Positions 1 to 9,011 of a DNA stretch of 64,000 bases are shown here, one piece after another. The stretch spans positions 1,674,001 to 1,738,000 of the forward strand of contig NZ_CP096120.1 in NCBI RefSeq assembly GCF_023158935.1. Reading direction: 5' to 3'. Source of the stretch: Acinetobacter portensis. GTDB taxonomy: Bacteria > Pseudomonadota > Gammaproteobacteria > Pseudomonadales > Moraxellaceae. Under the pieces are notes generated by a model. That model searched no databases, was not told the origin of the DNA, and saw nothing but the letters and a program-made list of their open reading frames with translations. Made by a program: the position numbers and the translations under genes. How positions within the stretch are numbered: position 1 is the first letter of the stretch; each line of letters begins with the position of its first letter.

Positions 1-854
1 AGGGTGCTTTAGCTGGCGTACTTGGTAGTGCACAAAATGAAAACGTGCAAGGCGAAGAACAAAAGAAATTAGACGTTATTTCGAATGATTATTTAATTGA
101 TGCACTTAAAGTACATCCTCATGTTGGCGGTTTAGCTTCTGAAGAATTAGACGAATTCACTCCTGCTCAAGAAAATGGTGAATATCTTGTTTTATTCGAT
201 CCATTAGATGGTTCAAGCAACATTGATATTAATATGTGTGTAGGTACAATTTTCTCGATTTTGCCTGCTAAAAATGCAGTAACAAAAGCTGAAGACTTCA
301 TGCAAGCAGGCGTGAACCAAGTTTCTGCAGGTTATGTACTTTATGGCCCATCTACAATGATGGCGTTAACTGTTGGTGCAGGTACTGTATTCTTCACTTT
401 CGACCCTGAATCTAAAGAATTCCTACTTACTTCAGACAACATTCAAGTTGCTGCAGACACTAAAGAATATGCAATTAATGCATCAAACCAACGTCATTGG
501 GAAGCACCAGTAAAACGTTATATCGACGAATTACTTGCTGGTAAAACAGGTCCTCGCGAAAAAGATTTCAACATGCGTTGGGTTGCGTGTATGGTGGGCG
601 ATATTCACCGTATTCTTTGCCGTACAGGTATTTTCATGTATCCATACGATACGAAAGATCCTCAAAAAGCAGGTCGTTTACGCTTAATGTATGAAGCAAA
701 CCCAATGAGTATGCTTATGGAACAAGCTGGTGGTGCTTCAACAACTGGTCGTTTACGTATTTTAGATATTCAACCAACTGATCTTCATCAACGTGTTCCA
801 GTGATTATTGGTTCTAAAAACGAAGTTGATCTTGTAACTCAATACCACAACTAA
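1..854 (+). CDS. fbp: Fructose-1,6-bisphosphatase class I, 5' end outside the window
   Basis: This cytosolic enzyme hydrolyses fructose-1,6-bisphosphate to fructose-6-phosphate in gluconeogenesis, which matters in a genus that grows mainly on acids and amino acids. The frame is open from base 3, so the start codon lies upstream of the window. Visible family motifs are [14 protein letters not shown], the metal-binding region LASEELDEF, and [13 protein letters not shown] followed by GTIFSI. A late segment, GGRL-like in the family, reads [22 protein letters not shown] and is the expected substrate-binding and active-site region. The C-terminus is complete and ends in TAA. A hairpin follows directly. 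Assignment is secure; only the N-terminus is missing. Confidence 0.95.
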   Translation, partial: GALAGVLGSAQNENVQGEEQKKLDVISNDYLIDALKVHPHVGGLASEELDEFTPAQENGEYLVLFDPLDGSSNIDINMCVGTIFSILPAKNAVTKAEDFMQAGVNQVSAGYVLYGPSTMMALTVGAGTVFFTFDPESKEFLLTSDNIQVAADTKEYAINASNQRHWEAPVKRYIDELLAGKTGPREKDFNMRWVACMVGDIHRILCRTGIFMYPYDTKDPQKAGRLRLMYEANPMSMLMEQAGGASTTGRLRILDIQPTDLHQRVPVIIGSKNEVDLVTQYHN

Positions 855-863
855 TTTCAAAAA

Positions 864-901
864 ATGAAAGTAAGTGATGCAAACCGCATGCTTACTTTCA
901 T
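864..901 (+). terminator. Hairpin after fbp, possible weak terminator
   Basis: ATGAAAGTAAG at 864-874 pairs with CTTACTTTCAT at 891-901, and GATGC/GCAT extend the stem with a small bulge. No uninterrupted U-run follows until about 924, so this may be an attenuator or an RNA-stabilising end rather than a strong terminator. Confidence 0.45.
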
Positions 902-915
902 GGATAAAATCTCCC

Positions 916-1692
916 ATGCCAGCTTTTTTTCTAGATTCTAAAGACAATCCAAAAATTAAACACTTACGTGCTTTAATTGAACAAAATGCTTATCGTAAAA
1001 AGAACCGCCAAACTGTACTTGAAGGCACACATTTAAGTCTTGCTTGGTTAGAGCAAAAGCGTTCTATTACTTCAATTTTTACAACTGAAGCTGCGTATAG
1101 CCACCCAGATTTGGAAAAAATTGTTTCTTTGTATGATGGTAATGTTTTCGTTCTGAGCGAATCTTTATATAAAGATTTAAGCACTTTAGGTACATCTTTG
1201 GCTTGTCTTGCAATTGTAGATTTACCTACATCTCGCGAAGCGCTTAACTTTGCAGAAGACACGCTTATTTTAGACAACATTCAAGACCCAGGTAATGTAG
1301 GCACATTATTACGTTCTGCTGCAGCGGCAGGTATTGAACAAGTTGTTTGTACTAAAGGTTCTGCTTCTATTTGGTCGCCACGTGTTTTACGTGCAGGTAT
1401 GGGTGCACATTTTTCATTAAATACTTATGAAAATGTTGAACTTGAAGATATTTTAAGTAAATTCACCATTCCTGTTTATGTAACAAGCTCACATCAATCT
1501 GAAAGTTTATATAGCAAAAACTTAAGAAAACAGTGTGTGTGGATTTTAGGCAATGAAGGTCAAGGCGCATCTAAATATGCTTTAGAGAAAGCTGAAGCCG
1601 TTGCTATTCCACAACCAGGTGGTCAAGAATCTTTAAACGTTGCAATTGCAGGTTCTATTTGCTTCTTTGAAATGGTTCGTCAACGTCTTTAG
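916..1692 (+). CDS. TrmH/SpoU-family RNA 2'-O-methyltransferase
   Basis: This is a SPOUT-class methyltransferase that would transfer a methyl group from S-adenosylmethionine to a ribose 2'-OH in rRNA or tRNA. With ATG 916 the protein has 258 residues. An N-terminal substrate-binding part (KHLRALIEQNAYRKK, VLEGTHL) precedes the knotted catalytic domain. That domain shows the three SpoU motifs: LDNIQDPGNVGTLLRSAAAAG, a WILGNEGQG stretch, and IPQPGGQESLNVAIA near the end. A GTG 42 bases further upstream is in frame, but it lies inside the hairpin that ends fbp, so ATG 916 is preferred although no clear Shine-Dalgarno is visible. The exact RNA target cannot be told from the sequence. Confidence 0.88.
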   Translation: MPAFFLDSKDNPKIKHLRALIEQNAYRKKNRQTVLEGTHLSLAWLEQKRSITSIFTTEAAYSHPDLEKIVSLYDGNVFVLSESLYKDLSTLGTSLACLAIVDLPTSREALNFAEDTLILDNIQDPGNVGTLLRSAAAAGIEQVVCTKGSASIWSPRVLRAGMGAHFSLNTYENVELEDILSKFTIPVYVTSSHQSESLYSKNLRKQCVWILGNEGQGASKYALEKAEAVAIPQPGGQESLNVAIAGSICFFEMVRQRL

Positions 1693-1834
1693 GAACAGCG
1701 TTATTTTATTTTAAATAAGCTAACTCTTGTTTAAAAATAGATTACACTAGAAAAATAATAACTTGTAATGTCAACCCAACCATTATTTTCAACGTTATAT
1801 AGAGTATGAACTTGTTAATAATGGTGGGGATCCA

Positions 1835-2470
1835 ATGACAGGATTTTCCATCTCTATGGACTCAGCACCCAAACAGTCTCGGACAGAAACACCAAGTGCT
1901 TTAAAAAGCACAGCCGAACTGCGTCTAAAAAACTTCATGAATGAAGTTACAGGACGTGCTTTAGTCATGATGGAAAGTGCAACTCAAGGGCATCATGGAA
2001 TTGCAATGGATTTGGTACAAGAGGCATTTATCTCTTTACATAAGTCCTATTCAGACAAAACTACAGATGAATGGTATCCCCTTTTTTACACCATTTTAAA
2101 TAACAAATTACAAGATTGGCGTCGTAAAGAAGCAAGTCGAGCACAACCCTTTTCTTTTTTTAAGAAAGTTAGCTTAGACGATGATGATATCGAACAACTC
2201 GATATTGTTGATGAAAGTACGCCCAATCCTTTTGATTTTTTAGATCAAGCACTTAGCGCCGAAGAAATACAAGAAGCAATTGCTCAGCTACCAACACGCC
2301 AGCAGCAAGCTTTTATGCTTCGAGCATGGGAAGGTTTTGATACTAAAACCACTGCACAAATTATGAGTTGTACTGAAGGTAGTGTAAAAACCCACTATCA
2401 CCGTGCAATTCAAGCTTTGCGCTTAAGTTTGTCACATATGAATCCATATAAAGGAGGATCATCGGAATGA
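1835..2470 (+). CDS. ECF-type RNA polymerase sigma factor
   Basis: A 211-residue sigma-70-family protein with only regions 2 and 4. Region 2 lies around residues 30-95 (MDLVQEAFISLHKSY, NNKLQDWRR). Region 4 is around 145-200, with LPTRQQQAFMLRAWEGFDTKTTAQIMSCTEGSVKTH-type helix-turn-helix character. A purine-rich Shine-Dalgarno (GGTGGGGA) precedes ATG 1835. Its stop overlaps the next start as ATGA, so the following gene is translationally coupled. By its position, that gene is a candidate anti-sigma factor. The signal it senses is unknown. A role in stress or envelope transcription is inference only. Confidence 0.88.
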   Translation: MTGFSISMDSAPKQSRTETPSALKSTAELRLKNFMNEVTGRALVMMESATQGHHGIAMDLVQEAFISLHKSYSDKTTDEWYPLFYTILNNKLQDWRRKEASRAQPFSFFKKVSLDDDDIEQLDIVDESTPNPFDFLDQALSAEEIQEAIAQLPTRQQQAFMLRAWEGFDTKTTAQIMSCTEGSVKTHYHRAIQALRLSLSHMNPYKGGSSE

Positions 2471-2787
2471 AACAAGATGATTTCTTAAAACAAGTTTCTT
2501 CTAAACTTGATGGACTCGCACAGCATCATCAAAATAAACCTGCTGTGATGAATCATGTTTTGGAAAAAATCCAAGATAAAAAATTATCTAGATATGGCTT
2601 TTTCAAAATGTCTGGATATGCCCTAGCAGCAGCAATTACAGGATTTGTTGTTATTCCTAATGCTTTAGACATTTCAAATCAACCTGAAAATCAGGCAATT
2701 GTGACGCCAAAACTCTCTCCACAAATGGTTGAAGATTTGGAAATGTTAATGGTGATGGGCGAGGATAAAGTTCCACATGGTAGCTAA
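2467..2787 (+). CDS. Small membrane-anchored protein coupled to the sigma factor (DUF3619-like, possible anti-sigma)
   Basis: A 106-residue protein. Residues 1-45 are a polar cytosolic segment, then one hydrophobic stretch at about 48-63 (YALAAAITGFVVIPNAL), then a short acidic outer segment. The topology is that of small anti-sigma factors: N-terminus in, one membrane pass, short periplasmic tail. Its start overlaps the sigma-factor stop by four bases, and its own end overlaps the next gene by 11 bases. I recall this trio from Acinetobacter and Burkholderia genomes as sigma factor, DUF3619 and DUF3106 proteins. The anti-sigma role is inferred from order and topology, not from a recognisable sigma-binding motif. 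Confidence 0.65.
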   Translation: MKQDDFLKQVSSKLDGLAQHHQNKPAVMNHVLEKIQDKKLSRYGFFKMSGYALAAAITGFVVIPNALDISNQPENQAIVTPKLSPQMVEDLEMLMVMGEDKVPHGS

Positions 2788-3181
2788 AAAAAGATTAGTT
2801 CTTACCTTTTGTATACTTGGCTTTTTACAAACAAGCTTTGCTGGTTTTGATCGTTTTTGGATTTTATCTAAAGATGCAAATACTCAAATTGGTGATACTT
2901 GGGACAGTATGAGTGATGAAGAACAACAAGCGCTAATTAAACGCTACCAATCTTTAAATAAAGAGCTACCTGAATCTGCCCGTAATTCATTACAACAACG
3001 TATGGATTGGTTTAGTCAACTTCCAGATGCAGAGAAACAGCAGATGCGTGAAGCTTGGCAAAAAATGAGCACACAAGAACGTAAGGAATTAAGCCAGCGT
3101 TTACAAAAAGCTGAACCTGAAAATCGTGCGCTTATTCGTGAAGAATATATTCAAAAATATAAAACAATTTATAATAACTAA
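2777..3181 (+). CDS. Secreted DUF3106-like protein of the sigma operon
   Basis: A 134-residue protein with an N-terminal signal sequence (positive start, hydrophobic core LVLTFCILGFLQTSFA, likely cleavage after about residue 22). The mature part is helical and charged. It contains two similar segments of the type W..MS..EQQALI.RYQSL and W..L.DAEKQQMREAWQKMS, as in DUF3106 and periplasmic stress proteins of the CpxP/Spy kind. It would act in the periplasm. As third gene of the sigma-factor operon it is a plausible target or modulator of that regulator. A near-perfect palindromic terminator follows. Confidence 0.7.
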   Translation: MVAKKRLVLTFCILGFLQTSFAGFDRFWILSKDANTQIGDTWDSMSDEEQQALIKRYQSLNKELPESARNSLQQRMDWFSQLPDAEKQQMREAWQKMSTQERKELSQRLQKAEPENRALIREEYIQKYKTIYNN

Positions 3182-3206
3182 AAATGTTGGTGAATATACT
3201 GCAAAT

Positions 3207-3232
3207 AAAAAGGTCTCAATTGAGACCTTTTT
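3207..3232. terminator. Bidirectional terminator between the sigma operon and hda
   Basis: A perfect palindrome with A/T runs at both ends (AAAAAGGTCTCA, TGAGACCTTTTT). It lies between convergent genes and can stop transcription from both sides. Confidence 0.85.
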
Positions 3233-3246
3233 AATACTAAATTGAA

Positions 3247-3954
3247 CTATGAATCATATTCATCAATGAGTGCATAAATTTGACGAATATTAGAACCACT
3301 CAATTTAGTTTTTTCGCCTTTTAATAGCTGAATTAATTTATCTATCAATTGCAATAAAACCGAAGTTTGATGTGGGCCATGTGCCAATAAATGATCAACT
3401 ATCTGATGATCCATATGCACACCACGGCGTTCTAAAATTGAATTTACTAAAGCAAGTCGATCGGCAAATAAACTTCCACTAGGAACTTTCACACTTACGG
3501 CTTGAGTTAAACGTGATTGCAAATCTGGAAGTTCTAATTTTAGTTCAATTGGGGCAAATCTTGAGGAGAAAACAAGCTGACCACCCATTTCATCACTATA
3601 GTTAATTAAATGAAATACCGCACGTTGCCAATGTGGTACGCCACTAATTGCTTCAATATCATCTAATGCAACTAAGTCATATTGATCAAGCGAGGTAATT
3701 GCTTCTGTTGGCGCATCTAACAGTTCAAGCAATGAAACATGAATTGCAGTTTTACCAATTTCTAAATAAGAGTCGCATATGGCAGAAAGCAAGTGACTTT
3801 TCCCTGTACCAGCCCCGCCATATACATAGAATCGATTCAAAAGACCTGCATGCAATTGTCTTACAGCATCTACAACATGCCCCCAACCCGGACCCGAAAA
3901 ATCACTAATTCGGGCATCAAGTTGTGGTTCAATGTCTAGCTGCAATTGACGCAT
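3247..3954 (-). CDS. hda: DnaA inactivator Hda
   Basis: A 235-residue DnaA-like AAA+ protein without the DnaA DNA-binding domain. In the family it joins the DNA-loaded beta clamp and stimulates hydrolysis of DnaA-bound ATP, which prevents re-initiation of replication. The N-terminal QLQLDI matches the clamp-binding motif. Walker A is GGAGTGKS at residues 46-53. Walker B is LVALDDIEAI around 92-101. An arginine-rich sensor region follows (LPDLQSRLTQ). The gene lies 15 bases after the end of the permease gene upstream and is probably cotranscribed with it. Length and motifs are typical. Confidence 0.92.
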   Translation of the reverse strand: MRQLQLDIEPQLDARISDFSGPGWGHVVDAVRQLHAGLLNRFYVYGGAGTGKSHLLSAICDSYLEIGKTAIHVSLLELLDAPTEAITSLDQYDLVALDDIEAISGVPHWQRAVFHLINYSDEMGGQLVFSSRFAPIELKLELPDLQSRLTQAVSVKVPSGSLFADRLALVNSILERRGVHMDHQIVDHLLAHGPHQTSVLLQLIDKLIQLLKGEKTKLSGSNIRQIYALIDEYDS

Positions 3955-3969
3955 AAATATATTATATCC

Positions 3970-5190
3970 TTAAGAATCTTTATTATCTGAAGCTTCAATA
4001 TTACCCGATTTTTCACTCTCATGCAGTGCTTTTACTTGAGGCTTTTTCAGTTCTATATCTACATCAATTTCTTGTGTTTCTATATGAATAGAATCTGTCT
4101 GCGCATCTTGTGAAACAGCAACTAATGGCTGATACATTTGGCTGTGTTCGTAGTAATCTCGAAGATGCTTTAACAAGACAACAATTACCGCAGCAACAGG
4201 TAATGCAAGTAGCATCCCTAAGAAACCTGCGAGCTGTGCACCTGCCAATACGGCAAAAACAACAGCAACTGGAGATAAACCAATTTTATCGCCCAATAAA
4301 AATGGTTGAAGAATATATCCTTCTACAGCTTGACCAATCATAAAGACAATAGCAACGAGTAAGAGCTGCATCCAATCCATACCAAATTGGAAGAATGTTG
4401 CAACTGCTGCGGCAATAATTCCAACAGCAAAACCTAAATAAGGAATAATACTTGCAAGTCCTGCAACCATTCCAATAATCAGACCAACTTCCAAGCCAAT
4501 TAACTGCAAACCTACAGCATAAATCACGCCTAAAAGGAACATAACAAGGAACTGTCCTTTCACAAAGGCACCCAAAATATTATGGCATTCACCTACTATT
4601 TTAAGTGTCGATTTTTCATAAGGACGAGGAATTAAACGGCGTAAATTTTCAAGCATTTTGTCCCATTCTAATAGGAAATAGAATGTGATAATTGGAATTA
4701 AAACAACCGTCCCTCCCACTTGAATAAAACTCAATCCAGACTGGGCTAATCGAGCAATAACACTTTGAAGACTATCTGCACTATAGTTTGTTTGGATATA
4801 TTCCATGACAGCAGCAGAAATTTGATCTACATCTAATTCCATTGGCACCAAATCGAATGTTTCTGATGACCAAGGCAAAAATGTATAATTAACCCAGTGA
4901 ATTCCGGCAGGAATACTCGATTTTGCATACATTAACTGTTGCCAAACCAGCGGAGCTAAGTACCACATTGCCCAAGTCACAACGAGTCCTATTCCTATAA
5001 ACACCACACTAATTGCTGCCCAACGTGGTAAGCCAACTTTATGAAGCTTATCTACCAATGGGCTAAATAAATATGCAATTAAAAATGCACCAATAAATGG
5101 AATGAGCACGGGCTTTAATAAATATAGAACCCAAAGAAGTAATGCAATGCCAACAAGGATAAAAATACGACGTAAGGTGCGATCTACCAT
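3970..5190 (-). CDS. AI-2E/PerM-family membrane transporter
   Basis: A permease of about 406 residues with roughly eight membrane segments. An N-terminal pair starts at IFILVGIALLLWVLYLL, a hydrophilic region covers about 100-200, and a C-terminal bundle is rich in GL.SIIPYLG and PVAVVFAVLAG-type motifs characteristic of the AI-2E/PerM family. The last 50 residues are a charged cytosolic tail. The frame continues upstream over the purM promoter, but ATG 5190 (start MVDRTLRRIF) has an AAGGCGAG-type ribosome site and marks where homology begins. Substrates are unknown; some family members export autoinducer-2 or act as Na+/H+ antiporters. It is upstream of, and probably cotranscribed with, hda. 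Confidence 0.85.
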   Translation of the reverse strand: MVDRTLRRIFILVGIALLLWVLYLLKPVLIPFIGAFLIAYLFSPLVDKLHKVGLPRWAAISVVFIGIGLVVTWAMWYLAPLVWQQLMYAKSSIPAGIHWVNYTFLPWSSETFDLVPMELDVDQISAAVMEYIQTNYSADSLQSVIARLAQSGLSFIQVGGTVVLIPIITFYFLLEWDKMLENLRRLIPRPYEKSTLKIVGECHNILGAFVKGQFLVMFLLGVIYAVGLQLIGLEVGLIIGMVAGLASIIPYLGFAVGIIAAAVATFFQFGMDWMQLLLVAIVFMIGQAVEGYILQPFLLGDKIGLSPVAVVFAVLAGAQLAGFLGMLLALPVAAVIVVLLKHLRDYYEHSQMYQPLVAVSQDAQTDSIHIETQEIDVDIELKKPQVKALHESEKSGNIEASDNKDS

Positions 5191-5294
5191 AGGAACTCGC
5201 CTTTTTTCAGTATATTCATTATAGAAAAGTAAAATATTTCGATAAAGATAACATTTTAAGGAATAAATAACATAAGAGTTTCGTATATTCAGGT

Positions 5295-5300
5295 TATAAT
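5295..5300 (+). promoter_or_regulatory. Probable purM -10 element
   Basis: A perfect TATAAT 26 bases upstream of the purM start, in the divergent purM/permease spacer. No good -35 hexamer is visible at normal spacing. Confidence 0.45.
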
Positions 5301-5326
5301 CCCCGCGCGAATGCGGAGACTTCAAT

Positions 5327-6397
5327 ATGAGCAACTCAACTTCTACCCCAAACACTGGTTTAAGCTACAAAGATGCAGGTGTCGACATTGAGGCGGGCGA
5401 CGCTTTAGTCGATCGTATCAAATCTGTCGCTAAGCGCACTGCACGTCCTGAAGTAATGGGCGGTCTAGGTGGCTTTGGCGCACTTTGTAAAATTCCTAAA
5501 GGTTATGAAGAACCTGTTCTTGTATCTGGCACAGATGGTGTTGGTACTAAATTACGTTTAGCATTGAATTTGAACCGTCATGACACAATTGGTCAAGACT
5601 TGGTTGCAATGTGCGTAAACGATCTTCTCGTGTGTGGTGCAGAACCATTATTCTTCCTTGACTACTATGCAACTGGTCACTTAAATGTTGATGTTGCTGC
5701 AAATGTGGTAACTGGTATTGGTGCTGGTTGTGAACTTGCAGGCTGTGCATTGGTTGGCGGTGAAACTGCTGAAATGCCAGGCATGTATGAAGGCGAAGAT
5801 TACGATCTTGCAGGTTTCTGCGTAGGTGTAGTTGAGCAAAGCAAAATTATTGATGGCTCAAAAGTTAAAGCGGGCGACGTTTTAGTTGGTGTTGCATCAT
5901 CTGGTGCTCACTCAAACGGTTACTCACTGCTTCGTAAAATTTTAGACGTTAAAAACGTAGACCTTACTCAAAATGTAGATGGTCGCCCTCTTGCAGATGT
6001 TGCAATGGAACCAACACGTATTTACGTTAAATCTATTCTTGAACTTCTTAAACACGTAGATGTTCACGCAATGGCGCATATTACTGGTGGCGGTTTACCT
6101 GGTAACCTTCCACGCGTATTACCAAATGGCGCACAAGCAATTGTGAATGAGTCATCTTGGGAATGGCCAGAATTATTCAAACTTCTTCAAAAAGAAGGTC
6201 GTGTTGAACAATTCGAAATGTACCGCACATTTAACTGTGGCGTAGGGATGGTTCTTGTTGTAGATGCAAATGAAGCTGACAAAACTGTTGAATTACTTAA
6301 CAGTCTTGGTGAAAAAGCATGGGCAATGGGTCACATTGCAGAAAATGCTGAATCAGTTGCAGGCGCTGACGAAAAAATCCGTGTGATTTTCGCTTAA
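5327..6397 (+). CDS. purM: Phosphoribosylformylglycinamidine cyclo-ligase (AIR synthetase)
   Basis: The fifth step of de novo purine synthesis: ATP-dependent ring closure of FGAM to AIR in the cytosol. The 356-residue protein has the expected features: [20 protein letters not shown] near the start, the conserved GGFG..C segment, [45 protein letters not shown], and a C-terminal [16 protein letters not shown] motif. ATG 5327 is preceded by GGAG. purN follows after ten bases, so the two form the classic purMN operon. Length is standard. Confidence 0.96.
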   Translation: MSNSTSTPNTGLSYKDAGVDIEAGDALVDRIKSVAKRTARPEVMGGLGGFGALCKIPKGYEEPVLVSGTDGVGTKLRLALNLNRHDTIGQDLVAMCVNDLLVCGAEPLFFLDYYATGHLNVDVAANVVTGIGAGCELAGCALVGGETAEMPGMYEGEDYDLAGFCVGVVEQSKIIDGSKVKAGDVLVGVASSGAHSNGYSLLRKILDVKNVDLTQNVDGRPLADVAMEPTRIYVKSILELLKHVDVHAMAHITGGGLPGNLPRVLPNGAQAIVNESSWEWPELFKLLQKEGRVEQFEMYRTFNCGVGMVLVVDANEADKTVELLNSLGEKAWAMGHIAENAESVAGADEKIRVIFA

Positions 6398-6407
6398 TAG
6401 ATATCTC

Positions 6408-7037
6408 ATGATTAAAATTGCTGTACTTGTTTCAGGTAGTGGTAGCAACCTTCAAGCCTTGATTGATGCAAATCTATCAGGGCAAATTGTTGGTGTTATT
6501 TCTAACAAGCCTGATGCATATGCTTTAGAACGAGCAAAAAAAGTTGGTATTCAAACAGCAGTTATTGAACATAAACAGTATCCTACTCGTGAAGCTTTTG
6601 ATGCCCTAATGCATCAACAACTTCTAGATTGGAATGTTGATTTAGTGATTCTTGCTGGTTTCATGCGAATTTTAAGTGCCAAATTTGTGCAGTCTTGGGA
6701 AGGGAAAATGGTCAACATCCACCCTTCTTTATTGCCAAATTATAAAGGCATGCATACGCATAAACGTGTATTAAATACAGGTGATGTATTTCATGGATGT
6801 ACAGTTCATTATGTAACTGCTGAACTTGATGCAGGTCAAGCACTGGCTCAAGGCGTTGTAAAAGTAGCGCATAGCGATACAGAAATTACACTTGCAAATC
6901 GTGTACATGAACTTGAGCATATTATTTATCCTCAAGTTGTTGAATGGATTTGCACAGGAGCGTTAGAACATACTTCCAATGGTGTGATTTATAGAAATCA
7001 TCCAATGAAAGAGCCTGTTCAATTTTGTAAGTTCTAA
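6408..7037 (+). CDS. purN: Phosphoribosylglycinamide formyltransferase
   Basis: Transfers the formyl group of 10-formyl-tetrahydrofolate to GAR, giving FGAR, in purine synthesis. The 209-residue chain begins with IAVLVSGSGSNLQALID (phosphoribose loop). The catalytic triad region is intact: Asn in VNIHPSLLPNYKG, His in the same motif, and Asp in HYVTAELDAGQAL. It sits ten bases after purM and ends at a strong terminator. It is the folate-dependent enzyme, not the formate-dependent PurT. Confidence 0.95.
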   Translation: MIKIAVLVSGSGSNLQALIDANLSGQIVGVISNKPDAYALERAKKVGIQTAVIEHKQYPTREAFDALMHQQLLDWNVDLVILAGFMRILSAKFVQSWEGKMVNIHPSLLPNYKGMHTHKRVLNTGDVFHGCTVHYVTAELDAGQALAQGVVKVAHSDTEITLANRVHELEHIIYPQVVEWICTGALEHTSNGVIYRNHPMKEPVQFCKF

Positions 7038-7050
7038 AAATTAAAATCAT

Positions 7051-7080
7051 AAAAAAACGCATCCTCGGATGCGTTTTTTA
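7051..7080. terminator. Bidirectional terminator after purN
   Basis: Stem AACGCATCC/GGATGCGTT with a two-base loop, flanked by A and T runs. It separates the converging purMN and hydrolase operons. Confidence 0.88.
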
Positions 7081-7089
7081 TTTTAAGAA

Positions 7090-7890
7090 TTAAGTATTTT
7101 GTTTAATGAGATCTTTCAACATTTGCGCAACTTCAATAGGTCGCTCAAGTGGGAACATATGCCCCCCTTTTTCGATCCTAAAAGGAATACCAAATTTCTT
7201 CTGAGTAATTTGTGGGAATTTACGTGCTAAGAATGGTCCATCTTCCGCAATTACTAATTGCACTGGAACTTTTGGTTTTGCTTGTGGCAACCACCATAAA
7301 GATGGATTGGTACGAAATATTTCCACTTCATCTTCACGTGAAATTGTCAGTTCAACACCACCACGAAGCACATCATCTTTCAAAGCATATTGAATATAGG
7401 CATTAAAACAATCTACATCGAAATGTTGATAAAAACCTTTCGGACGTAATAACTCAGCAGCTTGCTCACGCGAATCCCAATGATCACGACGACGCTTAGA
7501 GAGCCCCGCTGGAGACATTTTATCTAAAGCTTTTAGTTTAAGTAGCTTTGCAATATGAAAAGCAAAACCATCTTTACCGACAATTAATGGCGGATCCAAC
7601 ATAATCACTTGTTCAAATAATTCAGGACGTTGTAATGTTGCCTGAAAAGTAAGAACCGAGCCCAATGAATGTCCTAAGCCAATCACTTTACGACCATTTG
7701 CTTGACGAATAATGCTATCAATAACTTGTTGAGTTAAACTTTTCCAGTGATTATCAATTGGATAACGCTTATCTGGCCCAAGTAATGGCACATAAATAAT
7801 GTCGTAATCATCTTTCAGTGCATCAAACATTTTTTGATACACCTTAGATGGCACGCCATTCGCGTGCGCAAAATGAATTAATGGCTTCAT
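7090..7890 (-). CDS. Alpha/beta hydrolase
   Basis: A 266-residue cytosolic protein of the alpha/beta-hydrolase fold. HFAHANGVPS near the N-terminus supplies the oxyanion region, GLGHSLGS around residue 95 is the nucleophile elbow with the catalytic serine, and EKGGHMFPLERP near the end supplies the histidine. The acid residue is probably in VIAEDGPFLA. The substrate cannot be predicted. It overlaps the S49 peptidase gene by four bases, which points to translational coupling, although no functional link is known to me. Confidence 0.85.
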   Translation of the reverse strand: MKPLIHFAHANGVPSKVYQKMFDALKDDYDIIYVPLLGPDKRYPIDNHWKSLTQQVIDSIIRQANGRKVIGLGHSLGSVLTFQATLQRPELFEQVIMLDPPLIVGKDGFAFHIAKLLKLKALDKMSPAGLSKRRRDHWDSREQAAELLRPKGFYQHFDVDCFNAYIQYALKDDVLRGGVELTISREDEVEIFRTNPSLWWLPQAKPKVPVQLVIAEDGPFLARKFPQITQKKFGIPFRIEKGGHMFPLERPIEVAQMLKDLIKQNT

Positions 7891-8900
7891 TGAATTTTCG
7901 CACTTTGCTCAGTTTGAATTTGCTTAGACAAAGAAGTTGCAAATCCCTCACCAATAGAAGCTCCCATACGATCTAAAATGGAATCGAATGGACTATGCTC
8001 AATGGTGTAGTCTAGAGCTGTATCAATTTTTAAATCACGTTTTAGTGTATTCAAACTACCTGCTTTATCTGCAAGACCCAATTGAATTGCCTGCTCACCT
8101 GTCCAGAATAAGCCTGAGAAAATTGCAGGATCTTGCGATTTTAATTTCGCACCACGACCTTCTTTTACAGCATTAATAAAGTGATTATGAACATTATCTA
8201 GTACACCTTGAACATGCGCTTTTTGTGCTGCATCTACAGGTTGTGTCATTGACAATAATGCTTTGTTCTCACCAGATGTCATGGTTCTATCTTCAACACC
8301 AAGTTTTTGTAGTAATTGATTTACACCATAATTTGGCATAATTACACCAATTGAACCCACAAGACTTGATGGATTTACAATAATCTCATCTGCTGCAGAA
8401 GCAATATAATAAGCACCTGAAGCACCTGTATCGCCAATTACTGCATAGATCTTTTTATCTTTATATTGTTTTTTCAGATATTGAACTTCTTGCCAAATTT
8501 CATCTGACTGAACAGGAGAACCACCGGGCGAGTTGATATTCAAAACAACCGCTTTACTATTTGTATTTTCAAATGCTTTTCGTAATGATTTAATTGTATC
8601 GTTACTATTCACACTTTGTTTATCTGCCGCAATTGTTCCAACAATATTAACAACTGCAATATGTGGTTTTGATGTTGGCGCAGACGCAGTATTTGTACTA
8701 CAGCTTTTCCCCATAATCACCAACAGTAAAAAAATATAACCAAAGGTTAGAAATTTAAAGAAAATTCCCCAACGACGTGCTTTGCGTTGTTCATCAACAG
8801 ACACCAAAATTACCTTTTCGAGTAACTTCCATTCCTCACCCGTAGGTTGTTGCTGAATTTTCTGATTCTCTTCCTGTGGTTTTGGTGGCCAATCCGACAT
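7887..8900 (-). CDS. S49 (SppA-type) signal peptide peptidase
   Basis: A membrane-anchored serine protease that degrades leftover signal peptides in the periplasmic leaflet. The 337-residue chain has a cytosolic N-terminus, one membrane segment at about 46-63, and a single S49 domain. The Ser/Lys dyad is visible as S161 in TGASGAY and K213 in SGENK, 52 residues apart, the spacing known from short SppA enzymes. NSPGGSP around 123-129 is the conserved substrate loop. It is the short, one-domain form, not the 600-residue E. coli SppA. It is the first gene of a two-gene operon. Confidence 0.9.
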   Translation of the reverse strand: MSDWPPKPQEENQKIQQQPTGEEWKLLEKVILVSVDEQRKARRWGIFFKFLTFGYIFLLLVIMGKSCSTNTASAPTSKPHIAVVNIVGTIAADKQSVNSNDTIKSLRKAFENTNSKAVVLNINSPGGSPVQSDEIWQEVQYLKKQYKDKKIYAVIGDTGASGAYYIASAADEIIVNPSSLVGSIGVIMPNYGVNQLLQKLGVEDRTMTSGENKALLSMTQPVDAAQKAHVQGVLDNVHNHFINAVKEGRGAKLKSQDPAIFSGLFWTGEQAIQLGLADKAGSLNTLKRDLKIDTALDYTIEHSPFDSILDRMGASIGEGFATSLSKQIQTEQSAKIQ

Positions 8901-8982
8901 AAAAACATTCCAAAATTTATTAATATTGCCAACATTATATACAATGATGGCGCGTTCTATATTTATACATCACAAATTCCCT

Positions 8983-8988
8983 TATAAT
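8983..8988 (+). promoter_or_regulatory. Probable -10 element of the acyltransferase gene
   Basis: Perfect TATAAT in the divergent spacer. A transcript from it would begin near 8995, after the in-frame TTG at 8991, so translation must begin at ATG 9012 or ATG 9036. No strong -35 is seen. Confidence 0.45.
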
Positions 8989-9011
8989 AATTGAAATCTT
9001 TTCATGCTTTG

